From NCBI GenBank assembly GCA_036873755.1, contig JAVTVY010020499.1, positions 1-64,000 on the forward strand: DNA of 64,000 nucleotides, in the 5' to 3' direction. A program made the translations under genes and the position numbers. The DNA is from Hanleya hanleyi (Eukaryota; Mollusca; Polyplacophora; Lepidopleurida; Hanleyidae). This document shows positions 22,705 through 32,939 of the stretch, piece after piece. The notes under the pieces are model-generated. The model had not been told where the DNA came from. It saw only the letters and a program-made list of their open reading frames with translations, and searched no databases. Every line of letters starts with the position of its first letter. The first letter of the stretch is position 1.

Positions 22705-22960
22705 CATCTAGTCCGTAATTCAATATTCAACCGTCGTCCATTGAAGAATTTCCGCGTCCATAATCCAACCACCTAATTCATATAACAGCATTGGCATCAA
22801 ATTCTGAAAACAAATCATAGTAAACATAAAATAGGCTAGTTTCCAGCAAGACAGAAGCGGTCAACAGTTTTCTATGATGCTGGCAAGACATCATGATGTT
22901 CCCAGAACATCAAATCAGTATCGCTTTGATCCATATGATTTTCGTTATCGTAGTCTAGAG
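22705..22960 (-). mobile_element. 3'-end fragment of a Penelope-type element
   Basis: In minus sense it carries GGAACATCATGATGTCTTGC, ACTGTTGACCGCTTCTGTC and GACGACGGTTGAAT, the same tail as at 46.9 and 49.4 kb. With the plus-strand fragments at 20940-21440 it brackets foldback copy 2 in inverted orientation. Confidence 0.75.
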
Positions 22961-23269
22961 AATGATATATCTCATTCACGCTTTGATTGTAACTGTGCAT
23001 GTGAACACCATGAGACTATTGAAATGTAAAGTCGAGAGAGAAGACCCGCTTCATATTTATAGAGACATACGTCTATATTATTATATGCCGTTAGGGCTAA
23101 TTGTACATGTATATTCTTCCCTGCGTCATTTAGATAGCGATTTTCCACAGCGAGAAAATCATCTACTCTCTAAAAACAACCGTATACCACAGATACACAA
23201 TCACTGAAACAAAGACTGAAATTCCTAGGCCTGAGACTCCCTTCACATTGATCAAGTCCTCACAGATTT
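22961..23269. other. No features recognised
   Basis: An 81-codon plus frame (22962-23207) has no recognisable domain. Otherwise it is ordinary non-coding text between retroelement debris and a satellite. Confidence 0.4.
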
Positions 23270-24310
23270 CTCCTAAATCTCTTCTATTTTTTTATGTAAA
23301 GAACATTATGATATCTGTGGGTTTTTAAAATGTTCATGTCAAGCATACTTGGAATTGAAGGTTCGGAAAGTTGACGCGGAAATTCTGTTGTGGCCGACGG
23401 CTGAACATTGAATGTCTGATCTTCTATTCTTTACGTAACGAACATTATGATATCTTGTGGGGTTTCCTAAGTTTTCATTTCATACATATTTGGCGTTGAA
23501 GCTGACTGTCGCCGAATGTGACGTGAAAATTCTTTTGTGGACGACGGCTGGATATTGAATGTCGGATCTTCTATTCTTTACGTAACGAACATTATGATAT
23601 CTTGTGGGGTTTCCTATAAGTTTTCATTTCATACATATTTGGCGTTGAAGCTGACTGTCGCCGAATGTGACGTGAAAATTCTTTTGTGGACGACGGCTGG
23701 ATATTGAATGTCGGATCTTCTATTCTTTTCGTAACGAACATTATGATATCTTGTGGGGTTTCCTAAGTTTTCATTTCATACATATTTGGCGTTGAAGCTG
23801 ACTGTCGCCGAATGTGACGTGAAAATTCTTTTGTGGACGACGGCTGGATATTGAATGTCGGATCTTCTATTCTTTATGTAAAGAACATTATGATATCTTG
23901 TGGGGTTTTAAAATATTCATGTCATGCCTATTTGGAATTGAAGCTAGCTGCATGTAGCGGAGAATTGACGCGGAAATTCTGTTGTGGACGACGGCTGAAC
24001 ATTGAAGTCTGATCTTCTATTCTTTATGTAAGAAACATTATATCATGTGGGTTTTTTAAAATAAATTTTCATTTTCATGCATATTTGAAATTAAAGCTAA
24101 CTGTAGCAGAAATTGATGCGGAAAATCTGTTGTGGACGAAGTCTGAATATTGAATGTCAGATTTTCTATTTTTCATGTAAAAACATTATGATATCTTGTG
24201 GGGTTTCTAAATTTTCATTTAATGCATATTTGGATTTGTAGCTAACTCTCGCGGAAATTGATGCGGAAATTATTTTGTGGACGACGGCTGAATATTGAAT
24301 ATCAGATCTG
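23270..24310 (+). repeat. ~148-bp satellite related to the Penelope 3' tail
   Basis: About seven tandem units. The landmark GATCTTCTATTCTTT recurs near 23418, 23565, 23714, 23861, 24011 and 24160 (spacing 146-150). Each unit has GAACATTATGATATCTTGTG, then TTGACGCGGAAATTCTTTTG and TGGACGACGGCTGAATATTG. These blocks also occur in the single-copy tails after the reverse transcriptases (GACGCGGATATTCTTTAATG; GGACGACGGCTGAAT), so the satellite and the retroelement tail share origin. Units 2-4 are nearly identical; outer units diverge. Confidence 0.85.
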
Positions 24311-25997
24311 CCATGCACATAAAACCCAAATCTGGCCTGTGACCCAATGGCAGTAAATGAAATTTGTCATCACATTTCCTTTCATATCGTACTTGTCATT
24401 TCTCCTCTTTCTTCTGTCATGTTATGTAGAACAGTTAATAATAGATATAGATAGATGAATAAAAAGTAAATATTTGATTCCCCAGGTCAGTCGACATAAT
24501 TGAGACATATTGACGTCATAAACTCGAGTGAGGCTTACACTGGTGAAATCACGTGTCATTAGAGGAAATGTCATCTGTTTTCCTCATTACTACTACAATT
24601 AAACCATTCAGCAGCGGTCCATGACCAAGTCCCGTAACCGCACATGCAGCTCTATTCCGAATTTGGAGTCCCTTCAGCATACATCTAATTATCACTCGAC
24701 CGAGCAAATTTTTATAATAAATCCATCAATACTGATAAGAAAACATAGTAGTATAAGACAACAGGAAAGTTATATCAGATCATGGATACACTTATATTTA
24801 TAGAGCGAAAAACTGTATATACCGACAATGCTTTGGAGTAGGTTATAATGTCGGTTTTGACAGGGTTCTGGTTTATCAAGGTTCAAAATGCTTTAAATTT
24901 AAGTATTGGTACACTCATATCTTGGAGGCCATCGTTTCTCTTAAACGGGTATAACACTGTAAATCGTCGCTATATAGCTGAAATATTGTTAAACCTTGAT
25001 TCTCTCTCCCTCTCACTGTAAATCCTGCATGAACTTTAAACGCCCACGTTAACAAATTTGAAACCTTTCACCAAAAAATACATTTCAAAATGTGTTAGAA
25101 AATTATTGGAAGACTATGTCCAGGTATCAGTAATTTCATAATCATTTGGGTAAATATTATTGTTTTAATAACACAATTCAGTAGAATTGAACTTTTGTGT
25201 ATAGAAATAGACAAAATTCAAAGCTACCCTTCACGTAAACATATCTACTGCACAAACTTTTCACTCATCAAGTCGGAGCTTTTATCAAGTGTTCTGTTGA
25301 ATTTAATTTCACGAAAAACATACCAATAACCTGACAGACTGTCCTGTTGTTTATCCGTTTCCACTTTCCATGGATGACCGAATGTTAAATGGACAGATAT
25401 ATTACGATTGTTAACGTTTTGTCATGGAAACAACTAAATCAAGGCTCCGGCATGAGAGTCGAAAGGTTGTGCATTGCATATGTTTACGTGGAGTACAGCT
25501 CAGAAGTGTGTCTTACTTATATAATCAACGAAACCACGTATGATTCTAAAACAGTTTATTACAAATTGTGTCGTATTGTGATTGATGCTCCAAACTGCCG
25601 AACCTTTTGAAGTATTGACTCTGTGACACACCTGGGTTAACCGATCAAACTCTAAATATCGATTCGGACACTGACATCTGAAAAAGGTCACTTAGATATC
25701 AGTGTCCGCCCCTGGTGAGGCATAGGAGACCTGGCATTGGCCTCTGGAGAACACAGCATCTTTCACACCGGTACTTTCATTGTGGTTCGATGATCACCTT
25801 CTAGTTAAATTAGATTAGACCATTAAAAAACTTAATTTATTTGTCCAACTTATCTCTGCAATCATCCGTATGCATAAAATTTGATTTTATTACTCTATCA
25901 TTTCTTAAAATTTAGCAAATGGCTTCAGCAAACTTTAATTATATTTTATTTCACTATAGTTCAGGAGTATTTACATTATATATCGTTTCTTTTGCAG
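24311..25997. other. Upstream region of TM2 gene 1; contains a SINE tail
   Basis: No exon was recognised. A SINE tail lies at 24964-25016 (GTCGCTATATAGCTGAAATA..). The end of the region (AATATATCGTTTCTTTTGCAG at about 25977-25997) reads as the end of an intron, implying an upstream non-coding exon that I cannot locate. Confidence 0.4.
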
Positions 25998-26409
25998 TTT
26001 CACACAGAACTAACAATGGGAAAAGGTGGACATTATGTCGATGGGGAAGAAAGGATCCCACCAAACTCAGTTTCACCGACAGCCTGTCCGACTGCGTCTA
26101 GAAACGTTCACGTGACTCTTCCCGGTGGAGTTATTGAAGAAAAGTCGCTATTGGTTACATACATTTTTTCGCTCGTGCCCATATTTGGACTCTTTGGTTC
26201 CCATCATTTTTATCTTGAGCGAAAGTGGTTCGGGTTCACTTATCTCCTCACATTGAGGTTATTTGGAGTAGGATATGTTATCGACATTTTCCGAGTTCCT
26301 TCCTTGGTGGCCGAGTATAACCGGAGAGTTAGAAGTGGCCAATCACCGACGCCGAGGGAACGAACAACTGCCGATGTATACGTCCTGTGGTTCCCTCTGG
26401 GACTGTTTG
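25998..26409 (+). CDS. Multi-TM2-domain membrane protein, gene 1, exon 1
   Basis: After a TTTTGCAG acceptor come 18 bases of 5' UTR and ATG at 26016-26018. The frame runs 131 codons to a phase-1 donor (TTTG/GTAAGT). After a polar N-terminus (MGKGGHYVDGEERIPPNSVS) comes a TM2 domain: two hydrophobic segments with GLFGSHHFYLERKWFGFTYL and FGVGYVIDIFR. The exon ends inside the next TM2 domain (VLWFPLGLFG), completed by exon 2 (AHHFFLRNYGTG). TM2 proteins are small integral membrane proteins; arrays of several TM2 units recall the membrane part of DNAJC22/Wurst. Substrate and role are unknown. A paralogous exon is at 43997-44401. Confidence 0.75.
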
Positions 26410-27352
26410 GTAAGTTGTCCGAATCTTTAGATAGGATATTACCGTCCCGAATTGTTCTGAACTCTGATGACGTATTATATCTCTTTCAATCACGTGATGA
26501 ATTGTGCATTCATTGATCTGCATGACAGATGATCACTTATCCAGAAATCTAGCATCGCTTATGTAACACGAAACTAATTAAATTGTCAACACACAGTACA
26601 TGTGCCGCAAGGCGTGAAGTCCTATATGTAACCCGATACACCAAATTAAAGCTTGCTCTTTCGACCGTTTCGATTTAAGTTGATGTCATGTTACATAAGT
26701 GAGGTGACAGGCTAAAGGAATTGTATTACGATCCCCATCTGCCACTTAATTGTCATGGATGCTGGGGGCATACACTGCATCATGGGATAGAAGTGGGATA
26801 AAACGTGACGTCATTGGCTCAACCGAATCACACACCAGGCTGTTCGAATATATTGTGATGTAGCCGCTGTCTAGTCACGGTGTGGAGCCATAACACGGGG
26901 TAGATATATGGACAGGTCTTTGGGGCAAATGGAGATTCTGGTCCTCTCTCCCCTCCCCGACTACAAGTGGATTAGTCCAAATGCGGAGACATATTGGCCC
27001 TCTGTCATAAAGCTTTTAACTATACAAGATATATTGGCTTACTGAACACCAAATTCGATTAAAATAAGTAAGACCCTATACGACTGATACTAATAGGTTA
27101 ATATTGGTGAAGTTTTACCTCCAGTGCCCCCTGATACTGTATAAACATTTTGATCATAGGATTAGTCAAATATCGAAATACGAACACGCAACTGCATTTG
27201 TGCAGTCTGAGAAATTCTTCCTTCTTCATTGTTTGCTCTACTCAGATCCGGTAGGTAAGTTTTGATGCTGTACCGACTACATGTACTCATGTTGACATTT
27301 TACACCTGAGAAACTGTATCTGATTACGGTATTTCATTGTTTTCATCCACAG
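26410..27352 (+). other. Intron of TM2 gene 1
   Basis: GTAAGT..TCCACAG, phase 1. No nested coding segment or repeat was recognised. Confidence 0.6.
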
Positions 27353-28160
27353 GAGCTCATCATTTCTTCCTTCGGAATTATGGAACGGGATTTCTCTACC
27401 TGTTCACGGTGGGACTGTTCGGCGTTGGTTGGCTTATAGATATTTATCGAATCTCCGAAATCGTTGATCGACACAACGAATGGATCCGAACACAGGATCC
27501 AGAAGTGTTTGCGAAGAAATACACGTGCACCGCCTACACATTTGCATTATCGCCCCTTGGATTGGTGGGCGCATCATTTCTACTTGAATAGAAGAGGCTG
27601 GGGAATCCTATACGCGAAGACATTGGTCTGTATGGCATTGGGTACCTGTACGATTGATTCAGACTTCCCGTCCTTGTAGAACGAGCCAACAAACAACGAA
27701 TCAAGGGTGACATCGAACAGAGGGTTGATTTCCCAGCGTGCAACACAAACCGGAAGTACCTCGATGACGCCTTTCTGCTCTGGATTCCATCAATGGGATT
27801 ATTGGGTTTTCACCACTTCTACCTCCGTCGATACATTTGGGGTATTGTCTACATATGCACGTGCGGGGGCTTTGGTGTTGGCTGGATAATTGACCTCTTC
27901 CGTCTACGGCGTCTTGTCAATGAGGGTAACAAGGTCTCCAACGAAAATCAGTCGCATTCGAAATCGCACGTCACTCTGGCTGGAATCGCATCAAACAAGG
28001 GATCAAGCTATAGTTACCGTGACAAGCACGAGGCATGTTGAATATCCACCACCAGGGGGAGCTTTAGCAATGTCGACCAATCCGCAGCAAGGATGGCAGT
28101 CACATGGTGCGTTACCGCAATATCCTCCTCAGTACCAGGAGCCTGGATACATGTATACAG
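27353..28160 (+). pseudogene. TM2 gene 1, exon 2, with a broken third TM2 domain
   Basis: The exon completes TM2 domain 2 (AHHFFLRNYGTGFLYLFTVG, FGVGWLIDIYR) and encodes domains 3 and 4. Domain 3 is damaged: about 2 nt are missing just before HHFYLNRRGW (near 27571), one T is missing after ILYAKT (near 27630), and TGA replaces an expected Trp codon in GYLYD-stop-FRLPVL (near 27654). Domain 4 (MGLLGFHHFYLRRYIWG, FGVGWIIDLFR) is intact. A further shift near 28030 separates the SHVTLAGIASNKG stretch from a proline-rich tail (VEYPPPGGALAM.., ..QYPPQYQEPGY). GTAAGT follows at 28161. The gene is therefore probably a pseudogene, unless assembly errors explain several indels. Confidence 0.7.
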
Positions 28161-28269
28161 GTAAGTTTTCAAGAATTATCTTTCAGAATCTCGTTGTTTT
28201 CTTGTCAGTTTGGAATCTAAGCTAAGCTTGACCTGTATAGAGATAGGATAGTATTGACTTCCGTGCTAT

Positions 28270-28310
28270 ATTTATGCCCCCCCCCCCCTCTAATTAGAGG
28301 GGGGCATATA
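28270..28310. repeat. Short C/G-run palindrome
   Basis: TATGCCCC.. to ..GGGGCATA around CTCTAATTAGAG, a near-perfect 40-bp palindrome. It starts the repeat-rich zone leading to the zinc-finger cluster. Confidence 0.7.
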
Positions 28311-28314
28311 GCGA

Positions 28315-28630
28315 TCCGTAAAAAGCGGAACACGGACTTTATCGCTAAAATAGGGGAAAACTCCTATCCCAAAGGGCTAATATCGGTCCCTGGCTTATCG
28401 GGGCCTGCTGAGAGAGTGGGGGAGTGGGTATATGTAAAATTAGGATTTGTCCCGAAAATATAAAAAGCCGAACACGGACTTTATCCCTACAATAGAGGAA
28501 AACACCTATCAACCCTATCCAAAAGGGCTAATATCGGTTCCCGGGCTTATCGGGGCCTGGGTGCATGGGTGGGTGCATGTAAAATCAGGATTTTTCCCGA
28601 AAATATAAAAAACGGAACACGGACTTTACA
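28315..28630 (+). repeat. ~143-bp tandem repeat, 2.2 copies
   Basis: CGGAACACGGACTTTA recurs near 28326, 28468 and 28612, with AAGGGCTAATATCGGT and GCTTATCGGGGCCTG inside each unit. It is non-coding. Confidence 0.85.
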
Positions 28631-28654
28631 TTTATCAGTACGAGTAGTAGCGAA

Positions 28655-28945
28655 AGTGGACATTTTGGGGCAGTGAAGGAAGGTATTTGGGGTAGAGAGG
28701 GACCATCCTTGGTCCGAATGCGTCGTGTGAGGTGTCATCTTGTAGCAACGCCCACCAACGCCAAGCTTAATGCTTCAACGCCCTGGTGAAATATCTCAGA
28801 AGCTCTGATTTTCTAGATATTCCATGGAATTGTCAGAAATTCTTCGAAATGCAGTCACGTCCGTCGTTACGCCTTAACAGACCGGAGAGAGAACAACAAC
28901 AACAACAACAAGGATGACACATGAGAGAACAACAACAACAAGAAG
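28655..28945. repeat. Composite repeat: GTCGTGTGAGGT block, AACGCC block, CAA repeat
   Basis: GGTCCGAATGCGTCGTGTGA is related to the units at 38.1-38.9 kb. AACGCCCACCAACGCC and TTCTAGATATTCCATGGAAT recur at 40025-40140. A (CAA)n tract ends the block. The same pieces therefore flank both the main zinc-finger cluster and the truncated copy at 39.9 kb. Confidence 0.7.
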
Positions 28946-29265
28946 TTTTTTTTCATATAGTTTATTTTCCCCAATGTTACATCATACCCACGCTGGGGGA
29001 GCCGCGTTGGGTATATTTACAACTCAAAACACTCTTGTCCATTCAGAGGGTACCATTTGCATCTGTTATATTCCTTCTTGTCCGTTAGATGTATTTTCGG
29101 CTGCTCTTGTCTGTCGCCATTTCAGAAAGTTCCATCTTCGGCCATGTTCGCTCTGAACCGGTTGTTCTAATCATCGTCGGGCAGGTCAGGATACCGTTGA
29201 GGTAACATATCCTCAGATAGTTGTTTGCGCATTCTGAGTATCTATCAGTGCATGGGTGAATACAT

Positions 29266-30189
29266 TCATCCGATGTGAAGATTCCGTAATTTGGTCACGA
29301 AAAACGTGACATTGGTCATCCTCTCCACTATCCACTTGGTGTTGGGGCGTTGTTGTTGGATCCATTCGAAGGGATCCAATTGGTCCACTTGGTCCAGCAT
29401 CGTCTCTAGCGACGCCCGGTTAATGATGGTAAACGGTTGGTCAAATACCCGGAAGTTACTGCTCGGGTAAAAGTATCGGACTTGGCCTGTCTCCTTATGC
29501 TGCAGTACATAACCAAACGCCAGATTTAATTTGAAGGACGTAGCTTGGTCATTGAAGATGGCTTCCACGTAGCTGCATAGACGGGCGAGGTTGGTCAGTC
29601 GTAAATTGTAGATATCTTGAATAGGGCGATGACGGTGGAAACAGTGCCGTATCATGGGCCAATGGCGCCGATAGATGTCACTCACTGGATGGGCGTCCTG
29701 TAAGAGATCGCTGGGAACATCCACCGCATCTTCCAGAAAATGTTCGATGTCGTCAGGCGTATGACTCGAAACCGTAACGCTGGAGTCCGGCTGGATATCC
29801 AGACCCTCCTGGACTGTGGGTATAGGCGAGCTCTCCGTGATCGCATCACCAGTGGCATTCGTCTCCCCGGGTTCATCTTCACTGGGTCTGACCTTCCGCG
29901 GCTCCACTTTAGTGGAAAGTTGTTGCCCAAACCGTAGAGACGGGGCATGAATCAAACGTTGGTGCTGTTTTAACCGACTGGGTCGTTTGAAGAGTCGATC
30001 ACAATCGTTACATTGTACCGTCGCACCCTCGCGGAGTGCCCTCTCATGGCACAGTAAATTATCCTCCCGATTGAATGACCGTTCGCAGATTATACAAGTA
30101 TACCGTGCATCGTTGAGGGTGGAGGCCTCGTGGCGTCGTAAACTTTCTATATGAGTAAACTGCTTCTGGCAAGTTGTGCAAGATAACAT
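29266..30189 (-). CDS. C2H2 zinc-finger protein A (Polinton-associated type)
   Basis: Start ATG (30187-30189) is chosen because it begins MLSCTTC, aligns with copies B-D and lies 45 bp from a TATA box. 307 codons, intact frame. Three zinc-finger positions occupy residues 1-85: fingers 1 and 2 keep CxxC and the first His but have lost the second His (HEASTLND, HERALREG); finger 3 (CNDCDRLF..HQRLIH) is complete. An acidic linker follows, then a C-terminal domain of about 150 residues with DIYRRHWPMIRHCFHRH, FKLNLAFGYVLQHKETGQ, VRYFYPSS, FDQPFTI, QQQRPNTKWIVERMTNVTFF. I remember this type of domain near Polinton/Maverick polymerase genes; that link is inferred. Role unknown, probably nucleic-acid binding. 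Confidence 0.7.
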   Translation of the reverse strand: MLSCTTCQKQFTHIESLRRHEASTLNDARYTCIICERSFNREDNLLCHERALREGATVQCNDCDRLFKRPSRLKQHQRLIHAPSLRFGQQLSTKVEPRKVRPSEDEPGETNATGDAITESSPIPTVQEGLDIQPDSSVTVSSHTPDDIEHFLEDAVDVPSDLLQDAHPVSDIYRRHWPMIRHCFHRHRPIQDIYNLRLTNLARLCSYVEAIFNDQATSFKLNLAFGYVLQHKETGQVRYFYPSSNFRVFDQPFTIINRASLETMLDQVDQLDPFEWIQQQRPNTKWIVERMTNVTFFVTKLRNLHIG

Positions 30190-30233
30190 GTCGGCTGTGG
30201 ATCTGGAAATGATGAAGGCCGTAAAAATTCTGG

Positions 30234-30242
30234 CTCTTATAG
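30234..30242 (-). promoter_or_regulatory. TATA box of zinc-finger gene A
   Basis: CTATAAGAG in minus sense, ending 45 bp from the ATG. The sequence from TATA to ATG is nearly identical to that of gene B. Confidence 0.7.
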
Positions 30243-30257
30243 TCCAACATAGAAGTA

Positions 30258-30357
30258 CCCGGATGTAGGCGCGGACGTCAGCGACAAGAACCCGGATGTA
30301 CAAGAACCCGGATGTACCCGGATGTAAAAGTCCCCGGATGTAAAAGTGCCCGGATGT
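30258..30357. promoter_or_regulatory. Six CCCGGATGT motifs upstream of gene A
   Basis: CCCGGATGT occurs at 30258, 30291, 30307, 30317, 30333 and 30349, all in plus sense, immediately upstream of the TATA box. The core CCGGA(T) is ETS-like. Complementary copies (ACATCCGGG) lie upstream of gene C at 32403, 32473 and 32538. Confidence 0.6.
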
Positions 30358-30835
30358 TCAATTCACTTCGCCCACTGGAAAATCTCCTCTCTCCTCATGC
30401 AAAGATCACACCCGGCCAAGGGTACACCTTCAAGGCAGGTCAGGCATCGCTGGCGATGGTAGCGGAGATCTCCGGGCTCTCCCCTGGTTGAGCTGTAACC
30501 CACACTGAAGACATCATCAATCATTTCCATAGTTATGGGCGGGTATTTTTGGTAACTCTTTTGCGGAGTCGAGCGGGAACCGCCACCTTTTCGTCAATCT
30601 TCAACGATTGCTCATCTGCCTTGGAATTGGCTGGCTTTTCCATTTGATCGGGTCTGGTACAGGTTGTGAGAAATGTACATCTAGCATGCGGGTTTCCGTA
30701 TTTATAGTTAGAGCCAAGGTGACCATCCTATCGACCAATCAGAAGCCATCATTTCAGAAAGTTTAATCTTCGTTCAGTGTAACCTAAACGTCTTCGGGCA
30801 ATCCATGATACTGAAGCTCGAAGCTCTTACTTCTC
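30358..30835. other. Intergenic sequence, 3' of gene B
   Basis: No gene was recognised. The block at about 30737-30815 (CCAATCAGAAGCC, TCTTCG, TCTTCGGGCA) is shared with 29085-29215 and 39720-39830, so it is a conserved 3' flank of the zinc-finger unit. Confidence 0.5.
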
Positions 30836-31129
30836 TCATTCAACACTGAGATCAATCTCCTTCGGCTCTCCAATTTGCGGCGGCGAATCGACCTCCATGG
30901 GTTCTTCTATTCTCAGATGCATTCCCATAGAAACTAAAATATCCGGTCTCGAGAGTGGCGAGCGTGATCCGTGTATGACATTTTGGTGACGTCTCAATTG
31001 ACTGGGATGCTTAAAGTCTATATCACAATCCGCACATGTATGCATGGGTACTTCGTGGCGTGCACGTGTGTGACAACGCAAACTGTCCAGGCGATGAAAG
31101 CGCTTCGAGCAAGTTGTGCAAGAGAACAT
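30836..31129 (-). CDS. Short C2H2 zinc-finger protein B, 97 aa
   Basis: ATG at 31127-31129. Two complete C2H2 fingers (CTTCSKRF..HTRARH; CADCDIDF..HQNVIH), then about 45 residues rich in Glu/Pro (RIEEPMEVDSPPQIGEPKEI) and a stop. It lacks the large C-terminal domain of A and C. It may be a natural short paralogue or a truncated copy; the frame is intact and the promoter is conserved. Finger 1 is closest to that of the truncated copy D. Confidence 0.65.
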   Translation of the reverse strand: MFSCTTCSKRFHRLDSLRCHTRARHEVPMHTCADCDIDFKHPSQLRRHQNVIHGSRSPLSRPDILVSMGMHLRIEEPMEVDSPPQIGEPKEIDLSVE

Positions 31130-31173
31130 ATCGGCTGTGGATCTGGAAATGATGAATACCGTAAAAATTCCGG

Positions 31174-31182
31174 CTCTTATAG
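31174..31182 (-). promoter_or_regulatory. TATA box of zinc-finger gene B
   Basis: CTATAAGAG in minus sense, 45 bp from the ATG, within a block of about 70 bp nearly identical to the gene A promoter. A single degenerate CCCGATGT lies just upstream. Confidence 0.65.
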
Positions 31183-31322
31183 GCCAACATAGGAGTACCC
31201 GATGTTCTACAGTCAGGGATGTACAAGAACCCACCTAGCGTTGCCGCCGTCAACGATCAGCGTATAGACATATAGAGTATGTATGGCATGTTATGGTATT
31301 CATCAGTGCATGCCTGAAGCAT

Positions 31323-32219
31323 TCAGCCTACGGTGTAGTCGGTCAGCTTGGTAACGAAAAATGTAACATTGGTCATCCTCTCTACGACCCACTGGGTGTT
31401 GGGGCGTTGTTGTTGGCCCCATTCCAAGGGGTCCACGGTGTCCAATTTCTCCAGCATCGTCTCTAGCGACGTCTTATCCGTGATGGTAAACGGTTGGTCA
31501 AATACCCGGATGCTACTGCTCGGGTAGAAGTATCGGACTTGGTCTGCCTCCTTATGCTGTAGCACATAACCAAACGCCAGATTCAACTTGAAGGTCGTAC
31601 TTTGATCGTTGAAGATGGCTTCCACCTAGCTGCGTAGATGGGCGAGGTCGGTCAGTCGGAAATTGTAGATATCTTGAATAGGGCGATGACGGTGGAAGCA
31701 GTGCCGGATCATGGGCCAATGGCGCCGATAGATGTCACTCACTGGATGATCGTCGTGTAATAGATTGCTAGGAACATTTATGGGTTCGTCCGCGAAGTGT
31801 ACTTTGCCCTCTACGTCGTACAAAATCTGGCTCAAGGTGTTGTCGTCGGAATTTGACTGTTGAATTAGGGCGACATCATCATCATCGGCCGTCATGCGAT
31901 GGGTGGGAGCTCCCTTTGTCTCGATACTGGTGCCTACGCGCTTCTCTACCAGCAAACGTGGCTGCGGAAGAGGGTGTCGTGTGCGTTGGTGTCGCAGCAA
32001 CTGACTGGTCAGTTTGAAAAGCCGACCACATTTTTCGCATGGACGCTTGGGTGGCCCATGAATTGAACGTTTATGGCGCTGTAAATGATCCGGGCGCTGA
32101 AACGACAGTGTACATATCGTACAGCTATACCGGGCGGTTCCGTCGTGCTTGGTAGCCTCATGGCGGCGTAAGTCGTGCAGACGAGTGAATGATTTGGAGC
32201 ACGTAGTACAAGTGAACAT
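31323..32219 (-). pseudogene. C2H2 zinc-finger gene C, single nonsense codon
   Basis: ATG at 32217-32219. Three complete C2H2 fingers (CTTCSKSF..HEATKH; CTICTLSF..HKRSIH; CEKCGRLF..HQRTRH), an acidic linker, then the same C-terminal domain as gene A (DIYRRHWPMIRHCFHRHRP, FKLNLAFGYVLQ, RPNTQWVVERMTNVTFF). One in-frame TAG stands at 31626-31628 where gene A has TAC (Tyr). The frame continues unbroken on both sides, so a single point change separates it from a full-length frame. Elsewhere it is better preserved than A. Confidence 0.75.
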
Positions 32220-32263
32220 CTTGGTGGTTGACAGAGTATCTGATGAAACGGCCAGACCGCTTC

Positions 32264-32273
32264 CCTTTTATAG
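32264..32273 (-). promoter_or_regulatory. TATA box of zinc-finger gene C
   Basis: CTATAAAAGG in minus sense, 45 bp from the ATG, as in genes A and B, although the surrounding promoter sequence has diverged. Confidence 0.75.
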
Positions 32274-32359
32274 CACGCTAGCTGGTGATCTATTTTTAGC
32301 ACACTCAGTTCAACTACTTCCAAGTCGAGGCCCAAGATGTACTGGTGTACAACTGAACC

Positions 32360-32550
32360 GCGTTGCGCGCGCGCGCGTGTGTATGTATGGGCAGTGGATT
32401 TTACATCCGGGACCTTGCCCGCGCGCGCGTGTGTATGTATGGGCAGTGGATTTTACATTCGGGACCTTGTCAACATCCGGGTTTTCCAGTGGGTTTTCCC
32501 CCCGTTCCCCCATCTTCCATACGGGTACTGTGATTTTACATCCGGGTCCG
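32360..32550. repeat. Duplicated GC-run block with TTTTACATCCGGG
   Basis: A block of about 54 bp (GCGCGCGTGTGTATGTATGG, GCAGTGGATTTTACATCCGG) is present twice in tandem from about 32367 to 32467. Further ACATCCGGG copies follow at 32473 and 32538. This is the upstream region of gene C. Confidence 0.8.
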
Positions 32551-32670
32551 CATGTTACCTCCGGGGTTTTCCATGTTTACTGTCACGTGTCCGGAACCCG
32601 AAGTTGTTATAAGAAAGGTGGCGCCCCGAGCCCCGGAGCTCTTGAAGCTCGGAGCTCTTGGAGCGGTGTG

Positions 32671-32930
32671 CAAACACTGGTCAAAGAGGGCTATACAACC
32701 AAACACTGGTCAAACAGGGCTATACGGTCAAACACTGGTGAAACAGGGCTGTACTACCAAACACTGGTCAAACAGGGCTATACCACCAAACACTGGTCAA
32801 ATAGGGCTATACCACCAAACACTGGTCAAACAGGGCTATACCACCAAACACTGGTCAAACAGGGCTATACCACCAAACACTGGTCAAACAGGGCTACACC
32901 AGCAAACACTGGTCAAACAGGAAAGAGTGA
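32671..32930 (+). repeat. 29-bp minisatellite, ~9 units
   Basis: The unit CAAACACTGGTCAAACAGGG CTATACCAC recurs with a 29-bp period (starts near 32671, 32700, 32729, 32759, 32788, 32817, 32847, 32876, 32905). It lacks stop codons in two frames, so it produces spurious long open frames (for example 32149-32943). Confidence 0.9.
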
Positions 32931-32939
32931 GGAGAAATA

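Noticed and set aside
23270..24310. Hammerhead ribozyme in the satellite
   Set aside because: No CTGATGA..GAAA core could be seen by eye; a covariance search would be needed, so it is kept only as a test.
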